DNA of 64,000 bases from Corbicula japonica (Eukaryota; Mollusca; Bivalvia; Venerida; Cyrenidae). The first letter of the stretch is position 1; the number at the start of each line of letters is the position of its first letter. Position numbers and translations under genes: made by a program. The DNA lies in NCBI GenBank assembly GCA_038501625.1, contig JAZAYU010000088.1:682001-746000 (forward strand), given 5' to 3'. A model generated the notes under the pieces. The model had not been told where the DNA came from and made no database searches. It saw only the letters and a list, made by a program, of their open reading frames with translations. Below, one piece after another: positions 1 to 12,200 of this stretch.

Positions 1-237
1 GCAGTCCTTAAAACCATGACCTGATTTTTATGGGTTGCATGACATTGGACATTCTGGGGAATTACAAAACACAATAGGGCCATAGTTTGGTGAGGCCTTA
101 GTGGCAGCTGGTTTCTTTTTGTTGCAACTAAACTCAAGTGAATATTTCCCTTTCTTAAACAGTGCCCTAACAAGTAACCATTATGTTGTTGACAGATATC
201 AAGCTCTAACCCACAAATTGTTTTCTCTGTTTTTCAG

Positions 238-286
238 GCACAGAGACTTTTTGAGGGAGTGTCCAAATGGAGCCTTGAAACAAGAG
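238..286 (+). CDS. NCS-like gene, exon with cryptic EF-hand 1
   Basis: The acceptor TTTTTCAG ends at 237 and the donor GTAAGC starts at 287. The exon reads [16 protein letters not shown]. Its first base G completes a codon split across the upstream intron, and TGG (Trp) would fit the family. The CPNG sequence is the hallmark of the non-binding first EF-hand of neuronal calcium sensors. It ends in phase 0. Confidence 0.88.
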
Positions 287-3200
287 GTAAGCCTCAAGAT
301 TTCAACAGATTTTTACGGATGAAAAGGCAGAATATTGACACTACAAATATTCCAACTGGTAGCTTAACCCTTTCCTCCATAGATACACCTTAATTGCAAG
401 GGCCAACAGTTTAGATCCAGATCAGCCGGCACATATATATAGAGGAAAGGGTTAATGTATGTGACCATGTGGTCACTGTTAGATATATCAGAAATTTAGC
501 CATTTAATGGTGCTGGTAGTCCATTGTGGCACAACTTGAGATGCAAACAGACACAATGAAACCATTAACATTTGCAGGGAACTAATTTTTTTGTATTTTG
601 TGGGCAGTTTGATCCACGAATTTAAAACCACCACGAAATCAAGAATTGAGCATAAATATAGTTTAGAAAATTTAGATTCACGAATTCAAGAACTCACAAA
701 AATTGGTGTCCGACGAAAATCATTGAAAATTATTTCCCCACAAATATAAATGCATCCACAGTACAGAATGGTACAGTACTTGTTCTTCTTAAACTGTTAT
801 TCACAAAATGAAATGCTCAGGCTAGTTTTCGCAAATCTTGACAGTGATCCCAATTTTTAGAATTTTCAGGGCTTCCTGTTTTCATACCATAAATGCATAT
901 CATCGGCCTAATATCAAAACATCGTGTTGACAAAATTTGACTTGACAACGCGGGAATACAGATAAAGAAGCGTGAATCTGTCAAAATCTGGCGCCTCTAT
1001 GCCAATGGTAAAGGTTCAAGATAGTCATGTGTTGAAATAACGTATTCTGATTGGTGGATATTTCTTAAGTTCATACGAGGTTTAGATATTTGGGTGGCGA
1101 TATATGAAGTAGGCGACACCCTTTTACTGATATGTTGATCCCAAATAGATAATTTGATGATCCCAAATGAAAGATGTTTTGATGATCCAAAATGATAGAT
1201 GTTTTGAAACATTTAGTTGAGAGCCCAAAATTTTTTCATATGCAGATGAACAAAATTATCAATTCAATTCTTATTAAATTTTACACTCTTTTTATACGAG
1301 GGCTGTCCGGAAAGTTCATATACTACTTTATTTTTTACACTCAAGCAATACATACATAAAACAAATTTGGCCAACAAAAACATAAATATCTAACAAACAA
1401 ATTTACAAAAAAAACTGTCAGGCTGTGATGAACATTAACATAGTAACAGTCCTTACATCCAACATATATATATAATCACGGAGCACTTTTAAACGTCAAA
1501 TGAACGTCACGTAAACACTCCTTCTAAAAAAATATCGCCCACACGATTTTACTCATTTCTGATGCTGGCTGACCCATTGCTGGTATACCCCTTTGTACCA
1601 TTCTCGATCAAAACCAGATATCTCTGATCTAACACCGACGCGAAGTTCTTCCAAATCTGCAAATCTTTTCCCGCGCAATTCCGACTGTTCTTACGCGTTC
1701 TACGTAATTCGGCTCTGCTACTTTCGGTCGTCCGCTTCGTTTCTTATCTAACACATTTTCATCCCCGCTTCTAAATCTGCTGTGCCACTTAAACACAAGT
1801 TGCATTGAACATTTACCGGTCGTATCTGCTTTTGAAAAAACTTTCCACGTCTCAGTTGGTGTCATATTAGCATGAACACAAAACTTGATAGCACTCCGTT
1901 GCTCCGTCCGTGAAATTGACGTCATTTTTTCGAAACAAATGTTAAGCGCCCCCAATGCGTCTAACGGTCGTTTACAACTTGTTTATTAACGTATGACATC
2001 ATAATTTTCACCAAATGTCATGCAATGATATCAAATAACTTCGCGTAAGTAAAAACGCGTTAGGCCTAAAACTTTAATTTTTATTAACTTTTATTTTGAG
2101 AAGCTACTGTCATGGAATCAAAGTGCTCCGTAAACCGTCGGTCATGTTACCATGACGATGGGCGTTTTGCGAATATTATTGTAATCATTTTTATAAATTT
2201 AGAAATATGTAGCCAATACATACTTAAGCAAAATACCAAAACAACTTATTGATATGACTGCTTATAATTATTCTGTAGCCTTGTCTACGAACTTTCCAGA
2301 CAGCCCTCGTATAAATATTCTAATGTTTCCTGAAATTATGAGAAGGGTTCATGAAGTTATGGCTGTTGAGGCCTTATTGACAACAAAAGGGAATGACTGC
2401 ACTGTTTTTTAAGCAACTGGTGTAAACATGCTTATTGACAATTTATTAAAACATTGTGCACAGTCTAATAAATTGTGAGCAGTTGTCATTGTAGCCACAC
2501 CTCTTAAAGAAATGTGTTACATTGCATATCACCTGTATTTGGCTAAGTTCACAACGGACTAGAGTTTCACCCAAGGAATCAGTGAATAGCTAAAAATAAA
2601 CTAAATGCGCATGCTCAGTTGTTTTTACATGTGAACCTCTAACTCTGGTATTGGGTCTGTTCCAAAATGGAAGGCAACTCAACCTTACAAGTGTTAATGA
2701 ATGTATATAATGCGATAGAGGCCCTTACCTTCGAAACTGAAACAGAAATGGCCATTTCTGGCGGATGCGAAGCATGCCTTTATATACATGTAGGAACAAT
2801 AATGAATCTAATATAGAAAACTTGTAGTATCAGTGAGACATAAGCTATGAATATTCATTAGTATGCGGTGCTACTTGAATGCTGTAGCAAATCACTTTTC
2901 CTCGCTAGATGCCACCATTTTCGAAATCCAGAAACTCTGGGTTGCAGCGGGGTTAACTTTAGTCAAGTTCAAAAGGTCAAACTACGTCATTCGAGTGACA
3001 TCCTTAGCAGTTCATGTCCATGAGGTGGTTACTCGGATGAAACTCTAGTCCGTCATGAACGTAGCCCTAATGATTTGTTAGATGAAAAGACTTATCATAC
3101 AGGATAAAATTAAAGAGAAAATATAGGAATTTAACCTCTATAACACTTAAAAGAGTACACATTTCATCTTCCCTACTGTCCAATGCCAAGGCAGTACTCA

Positions 3201-6200
3201 ACAAGGACTACTACTTAGCTAATTCTTCATTTAAATACTCAAAAACAACAATAAAACAACACAGATGTTCCTTTTAATTTCAGTAAAAAGCAATATCCAT
3301 CCCCATATAGCTTCTCAGACTCCGCTGGGGTTTCAGTTATTCAGTTCGGTACAAAAATATGTCGCTGTTCCAGACACAAATAATATATCTGATAAGATCT
3401 GTTATTGCATTTGTTAATGGAATAAAAAAGACAAGTTTACAGTCATCAGCCAGCTTTATTTTATAAAACCTTTTTGATGAGTTTGCACATAACCTGTAGG
3501 GATGTTATGTAGCATAGTGATTTTTATGCCCCCACAAAGTGGGAGGCATATTGAGTTGCGCTCATCCATCCTTCCGTACATCCATCCATACGTACATCCC
3601 CAAATCTTGTGGCATCAACTCCTCCTAAACTACCAGGCAGATTTCTTTCAAACTTGCACAGATTATCAAGCTGGATGTATAGATGATTGTAAAGAAAGGA
3701 TTTTTTCCTGCAACCATTTTACCAGAGTTATGGCAGTGGGGGCATCAGAGTGTCTGAGGACACATTCTAGTTAATTTTGTATCCATATGATCAGAGCAAT
3801 ATTCTGAAATGTTTTAAAAAAATGTAAATATCAAAATCTCTTTAACGGCAAAATGCATTTCAATTCAACTTTGCACAAATAAACATTATTAATTTATCTT
3901 CATTTTACATATGTTAAGATATGTTAAACTTTTTTATCTATAAATTTTCCCCCAACAGTTACTGTTCTTGTTTAAGAGCTGTTCTCAGTAATCATTGTAC
4001 TGTCATTGGTAAAAAAATAAAAGTATCAAAATCTCCATTAACAGCAACATGCAGTTCAATAAACTACACCAAATAATTGTTATGGTTGATTTTCACTATT
4101 TTCCATCATAAACATTTTCAGGATTTTCAGAATTTCTTACTTTCACCCATGCAAACATGAGAATTATGTTAGTTTCATAATTTATTCACATACCATATCT
4201 GCATGTGTGAGTGAAATTTAAAAGCATTACAGTAAAAGCCATGAGAGCCATGCATATTTAAAATGCATGACTATTGAAAGATTGACAGATTAATCCTTTC
4301 CTGCATAAATACACATTTTTACACATGTGCGACCAGTCTAGATCCAGATCGGCCGGCACATACATGCCTTCTGATCAGGATCTGCACTGGTCACATTTTG
4401 GTCAGAAATAACGAATCAAAAAACGAACATTACAGATCCAGATCAGATGGCACGCATGTGCCAACTGATCTGGATCTACACTGTTCGCCCATGCAATGAA
4501 GGTGTGTCTATGGAGGAAAGGGTTAAGACACCAATGTCACAACCTTTAAAATATTGGCTGCAGTGTTCCCTGTATCTGCACTTCATCCCAGGATAAATCA
4601 AGTCAAGAGAAGCTATTTGTTATTTTATAAGGTAACTGCACTTCAGTCTGGCCAACATTTGCGATGTCTCCTGCTGAAGTTTGCTGAAATTTGAAAACCA
4701 GTTTAACCCCTTAACCCATTACTCCACATAAAGTAGGTTTTGTCTCATGTGTGACCAGTGTAGATCCAGATCAGCAGACAGAGGGGTATGGTCAGATCAG
4801 TATGTACACTCTTCACTTTTATTCATAAGGTTATTTCTGACCAAGATGTGACTAGTGCAGATTCAGATCAAATAGCACGGATACATCAGCAGATCAGGAT
4901 CTACACTGTTCGCACATGAGATAAATCCCATATATATATGGAATGTTAACCCTTTCCTGTATAGATACACCTTTATTGCTAGGGCGAACAGTTTAGATCA
5001 GGATCTAAACTGTTCGCTTTTTGATTCATTAGGTTATTTCTAACCAAAATGCGACCAGTGCAGATCCTGATCAGACAGCACAGATGTGATCTTGATCTAC
5101 ACTGGTTGCACATGCGTAAAAATGCATATATATATCAAGGAAAGGGTTAAATATTGCCCGTCAGACACAAGAAAATACAGAAGTGGTATCTTGTTTGTTG
5201 TGGGAAGTGGTTGCTGCTGGATTGATCAATAGAAAGACAAACAAAAGCTTGGTAATTATGTCCTCTTAAAGGCACTTAGTATGTTATTTATACCTTTAAT
5301 GTCTGGCATTTTGTCAATAGCATTAAGGGTTTTACATTTAATGGCATTTTCTGCATATATCTTCTGGTAGTGTACAGTAACATATGTGACTGCTGTAAAG
5401 AAGTTTGCAAGCTCAGGTGCAGATCCAGGATCTAATTGTTTGTGGGGGTGCACCTTTGGGGCACAATTAACTGAAAAAACAAACATCTTTACCCCATATA
5501 ATTGATACTCCTTTCATCAAATGGGTGGGTGGTGTAGATCAGGATCTACACTGTTTGTGATACTCCTTTCATCAAATGGGTGGGTGGTGTAGATCAGGAT
5601 CTACACTGTTTGTGATACTCCTTTCATCAAATGGGTGGGTGGTGTAGATCAGGATCTACACTGTTTGTGATACTCCTTTCATCAAATGGGTGGGTGGTGT
5701 AGATCAGGATCTACACTGTTTGTGATACTCCTTTCATCAAATGGGTGGGTGGTGTAGATCAGGATCTACACTGTTTGTGATACTCCTTTCATCAAATGGG
5801 TGGGTGGTGTAGATCAGGATCTACACTGTTTGTGATACTCCTTTCATCAAATGGGTGGGTGGTGTAGATCAGGATCTACACTGTTTGTGATACTCCTTTC
5901 ATCAAATGGGTGGGTGGTGTAGATCAGGATCTACACTGTTTGTGATACTCCTTTCATCAAATGGGTGGGTGGTGTAGATCAGGATCTACACTGTTTGTGA
6001 TACTCCTTTCATCAAATGGGTGGGTGGTGTAGATCAGGATCTACACTGTTTGTGATACTCCTTTCATCAAATGGGTGGGTGGTGTAGATCAGGATCTACA
6101 CTGTTTGTGATACTCCTTTCATCAAATGGGTGGGTGGTGTAGATCAGGATCTACACTGTTTGTGATACTCCTTTCATCAAATGGGTGGGTGGTGTAGATC

Positions 6201-9200
6201 AGGATCTACACTGTTTGTGATACTCCTTTCATCAAATGGGTGGGTGGTGTAGATCAGGATCTACACTGTTTGTGATACTCCTTCATCAAATGGGTGGGTG
6301 GTGTAGATCAGGATCTACACTGTTTGTGATACTCCTTTCATCAAATGGGTGGGTGGTGTAGATCAGGATCTACACTGTTTGTGATACTCCTTTCATCAAA
6401 TGGGTGGGTGGTGTAGATCAGGATCTACACTGTTTGTGATACTCCTTTCATCAAATGGGTGGGTGGTGTAGATCAGGATCTACACTGTTTGTGATACTCC
6501 TTTCATCAAATGGGTGGGTGGTGTAGATCAGGATCTACACTGTTTGTGATACTCCTTTCATCAAATGGGTGGGTGGTGTAGATCAGGATCTACACTGTTT
6601 GTGATACTCCTTTCATCAAATGGGTGGGTGGTGTAGATCAGGATCTACACTGTTTGTGATACTCCTTTCATCAAATGGGTGGGTGGTGTAGATCAGGATC
6701 TACACTGTTTGTGATACTCCTTTCATCAAATGGGTGGGTGGTGTAGATCAGGATCTACACTGTTTGTGATACTCCTTTCATCAAATGGGTGGGTGGTGTA
6801 GATCAGGATCTACACTGTTTGTGATACTCCTTTCATCAAATGGGTGGGTGGTGTAGATCAGGATCTACACTGTTTGTGATACTCCTTTCATCAAATGGGT
6901 GGGTGGTGTAGATCAGGATCTACACTGTTTGTGATACTCCTTTCATCAAATGGGTGGGTGGTGTAGATCAGGATCTACACTGTTTGTGATACTCCTTTCA
7001 TCAAATGGGTGGGTGGTGTAGATCAGGATCTACACTGTTTGTGATACTCCTTTCATCAAATGGGTGGGTGGTGTAGATCAGGATCTACACTGTTTGTGAT
7101 ACTCCTTTCATCAAATGGGTGGGTGGTGTAGATCAGGATCTACACTGTTTGTGATACTCCTTTCATCAAATGGGTGGGTGGTGTAGATCAGGATCTACAC
7201 TGTTTGTGATACTCCTTTCATCAAATGGGTGGGTGGTGTAGATCAGGATCTACACTGTTTGTGATACTCCTTTCATCAAATGGGTGGGTGGTGTAGATCA
7301 GGATCTACACTGTTTGTGATACTCCTTTCATCAAATGGGTGGGTGGTGTAGATCAGGATCTACACTGTTTGTGATACTCCTTTCATCAAATGGGTGGGTG
7401 GTGTAGATCAGGATCTACACTGTTTGTGATACTCCTTTCATCAAATGGGTGGGTGGTGTAGATCAGGATCTACACTGTTTGTGATACTCCTTTCATCAAA
7501 TGGGTGGGTGGTGTAGATCAGGATCTACACTGTTCATTTTTTCCTCAGAAATAACCTAATAAATCAAAAGTGAACAGTGCAGATTCTGATCGAACAGCAC
7601 ATATGTGTAGGCTGATCTTGATCTGCACCTATAGTGGCACAGTCATGCAAGGGCCACTTTTATATTGTTTAGGATAACATTTGGAACAGTTTATGATACA
7701 TTAAGTTTTCCTTGTATTGTTTATTTGAATTTAAGTCATCTGAGTTGAGTTGAAACAGGAGTGTGAAATTATCTAAGGGGGAAAACTTGCAGACTATGAA
7801 AGTGGCCCTTATCAAATTTTGAGTACCGGTATTATATATGGGGGAGAGGCTTTAATGAACCAGTGGAAGTTTTAGATCACCCTATAAGAGCACCAAGCTA
7901 TTCTTAATTATAGTGCCCATTCTGATAACCCCTTTAAAATTTAACAAGGACATTGTCCGACAATTTTAAAGCGGTTATGTGTTCTGGTTGCACCCTGACT
8001 AACACAATCTGCAAACTTTATTTGCATGTAAAAGCCATTGTTAGCTCATTATTGCAAGTTTGTGTGTATAAGTGACATTATTTTAGAATTTGTTTCTGAA
8101 TATAGGTGCATCTTATTAATTTTCCGTACGCAAAGTTTTTTTGTATAGTAAAGGGAAGCAACTGCTTATGTCTAATAACCGTTGAATGGGGAGTGAATAT
8201 TACACTTAACTCCATAAATTTGCATTTTTACGCGTGTGCTACCAGTGTAGATCCAGATCAGCCGGCACATCATCACACCTTTGTCTATGTTGGTCTGTCT
8301 GCCCATAACAAAAACTTAGCATTATCTAAAACTTTGCCATTTCTTAATAGTTTTTAATCTAATTTTCAAATTATATTGCTTATGACAACATGGTCGTGAT
8401 GATGCCAAATTCTTCAAGGTCACATTTGATGAATTTTTGCTCCTTTTTGGACTTTGATTTTTATTCTGAAATAATACTGAGAGCAACATAAGTGTTCAAC
8501 TGAACACCCATCTAGTAACAAATTTGCAAGAGTTATGGCCCTTTTTTCTTGTACCCATATATCTCATTAAGTAAATGATCAATGATAGTACTGTATTTCA
8601 GGGGTAAGTTTAACACTTTCCTCCATTTATACACATTTTTACACATGTGTGACCAATTTAGATCAGGATCTGCACTGGTTGCATTTTGGTAAGAAAAAAC
8701 GAACAGTGCAGATCATGTTCAGACAGCACGGATGTGCAAGCTGATCTGGCTCTGCACTGTTCGCCAGTGTGATAAAGGTGTGTCTATGGAGGAAAGGTTA
8801 ATCCTTTCCTGGATATATACGCAATTTTACGCATGTGCGACCAGTGTAGATCCAGATCAGCTGGCACATCTGTGCCGTCTGATCAGGATCTGCACTGGTC
8901 TCATTTTGGTCAGAAATAACCTAATGAATCAAAAAGGGAACAGTTTAGATCCTGATCAGACAGCACGGATGTGCCGGCTGATCTGGATCTAAACTGTTCG
9001 CCCTAGCAATAAAGGTGACTGTGTCTGTACAGGAAAGGGTTAAGTAAGAGGTCACCAAAACGTAACTGAAAAGCTCTTGACAACCTTTCAACTCTGTTTA
9101 AAAATAGTTAAGAAGATAAAAGTATTACCCTTTACAAACATAAACATGTTTTTTTTATTTTATCAAATAAATGCTGATTATAAATTTAAAAACACGTCAG

Positions 9201-12200
9201 TTTATACATAATAATATTAAGATCGATGTGTTTGCAAATAGTTTAATCCCCATTAAAAGCTAAAGGTGAAATGTTACACTAAAAGATTACAAACAATCTA
9301 TAACTTTTCGCATTACGCCAGTGATAACATATGAAAACAAAATAACAAAGTCATTTATTTCAATAGGGTGTGCCTTGTCTGCAGATATCTCAAATAAATT
9401 AGAATTTTATGAACTTGATGTATCATTCAAAAATCTAAAATTTAATCAGTTTTTCTTTTTGAACAGACAATGAGACCAGGAACTTCAACTTCTGAATGGT
9501 GTTTTGGAGACTGGCTTCAGTTTCAACCAATGATATGCCTAAGATTTAACCCTTTCCTCAATATGTACACATTTTTAAACATGTGCGACCAGTGAAGATC
9601 AGCAAGACATCCCTGCCATCTGATCAGGATCTGCACTGGATGCATTTTGGTCAGAAATAACCTAACAAATCAAAAAGCGAACATTGCAGATCCTGATCAG
9701 ACTGTTTGCCCACGCAATAAAGGTGTATCTATGGAGGAAAGATTTAAGACTGGTCTTCAGTCTCAGATATAAGTGACTGGTCTTCAGTCTCAGATATAAG
9801 TGACTGGTCTTCAGTCTCAGATATAAGTGACTGGTCTTCAGTCTCAGATATAAGTGACTGGTCTTCAGTCTCAGATATAAGTGACTGGTCTTCAGTCTCA
9901 GATATAAGTGACTGGTCTTCAGTCTCAGATATAAGTGACTGGTCTTCAGTCTCAGATATAAGTGCACATCACTCACAGTCTACTGTTTGTACAACTAACT
10001 AAATAAATTCCTTAGAGACCTCTGTAAACTACGACAAATATAATAAGTTCATTTTCAAAGAACTTACTACTTAAATAGTGACTCCTAACTCCATGTATAC
10101 ATGTTTCACACATGCAACCAGTTTAGATCCAGTCACCAGCTGGCACATATGTACCATCTGATCTTGATTTACACTGGTCGCTTCTTGGTCAGAAATAAGC
10201 GAATGAGTCTAAATGTGAACAGTGTAGATCCTTACCAGATGGTACAAATGTGGCTGGTCTGGATCTACACTGTTTGCCCATAGGAATTAAGGAAAGTTGA
10301 TTTGATAAATACAATAATGGAACTTAACAAAGTCTTAAAACATGTTGTTTTTTCATCCTAAACAATTTTTTTTTATAGATGCAAATTTTCCAGCAGTCAT
10401 AATATCACTGTTGTAACACACAGATTACAGAATATTCTTTTAATCCTTTACTCCATATATATTCCATTTATCAAATACATGTAGGTGACAAGTTTTGAAC
10501 CAGATCAGCAAGTACATCTCTGCCATCAGATCTGGATCGATCTTCAATGTTTGTCTCCTGGTCAGAAATAAACCGATTAATCCAAGAGCAAACAGTTTAG
10601 ATCCTGTTCAGAAGGCATGGAAAAATAAAAGCCTCATCTATGGAGTAAAGAGTAAATTTTTAAAAAACAAGGTTTTTGTAATTCCTTTTTAGGTTAATCT
10701 TCTTAACCCTTTCCTGTATAGACACACCTTTATTGCTAGGGCGAACAGTTTAGATCCAGATCAGCCGGCACATCCGTGCCGTCTGATCAGGATCTAAACT
10801 GTTTGCTTTTTGATTCATTAGGTTATTTCTGACCAAAATGCGACCTGTGCAGATCCTGATCAGATGGCACGGATGTGCCGGCTGATCTGGATCTACACTG
10901 GTCGCACATGCGTAAAAATGCGTATATAACAAGAAAGGGTTAAAATTGCATCTATCATTTTTATCATTTAATGATTTTCAAAACCTAATTTCTCTCATTT
11001 TCAGTAAAGGCACATAGTCAGTTATAAAAACTATTGAGGTATCCCCATGCCAGCTCTCATAACTCGAGTTTGAGTTTATCCCTAAAAATGCACATGCCAG
11101 CCATCAAAACTCTTACTTGAGTTAAACCCTAAAAATGAATATACCAGCTGTCTAAACTAATTAGCTATGCATATACTCTAATTGGAGTGAATCCATGAAT
11201 ATGCACACACTGTAATTTGACTTAACCCCTAAATTTGCACACACTCCTATTTGAGTTAATTCCTGAATATGTACGCACTCTAATTTGAGTCAACCCCTAA
11301 ATATGCACATACACAAATTTGAGTTGACCCCTGAAAATGCACGTATCAGCCGCAAAAGCTCTTTAATTGATTTAATGCCAAAATGATTCTTTTTTGAGTA
11401 GTTACCTCTATATGCACATACCAGCTATTAAAAAAACTCTAAGCTTCAGTTTACATCTAAATGCACATATCAGCATTAATAGTTGAGTAATGCATGTAAT
11501 ATCAACACAAAATTTTCTAATTTTACACACTGAAAACCTCAGCACTTTACAAAAGTCAAATAATCATAAACCTAGTTTTTTTTTCATCATTTCGTAGAAA
11601 TTATCTCTGCTGAAAAAAGTAGCTATTTCTTTCATCTAAGAGAAATATAAGCAATATTAATACTTGTAATATGACCAGAGAAAATAAACTGTTAGAATCT
11701 AATATAGATTTTAATATCCTTTATTTTGCAAACAGAGAAAAGATTGATGTTAAGTCTGATTTCAAATAAAATGTCTAGATTTTATGGTCTTACTTGATCA
11801 AATTGTACAATCCTTAAACCCCTTTTACACTGTGAATGTGCCTTTAACCCTTTGAGTTTTAACACCTGTGACCAGTGTAGATTTAGATCAGCCGGCACAT
11901 CCCTGCATTCTAATCTAGATTTGCACTGGTCGCATCTTGGTCAGAATAACTAAATGAATCAAAGTGATCAATGTAGATCCTGATCAGATGGCAAAGATGT
12001 GCCAGCTGATCTGGATCTACACTGTCCACTCACTCAATAAAGGTGTATCCATAGAATAATTAGTTTATCAAAGGTGATCAGTGTAAATCCAGATAAGTGT
12101 GCACATCCATGCAGTCAGATCTGGATCTACACTGGTTGCACATGCGTAAAAATGCGTATATATCCAGGAAAGGGTTAACAGAGAAAAGCAGTACTGTAAT

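Noticed and set aside
5503..7534. CRISPR array
   Set aside because: Units are contiguous with no unique spacers, and the setting is an animal genome. It is a satellite-like array.
9662..9976. ORF with repeated LYLRLKTSH
   Set aside because: A by-product of a 27-bp perfect tandem repeat, which is divisible by three and so stays open.
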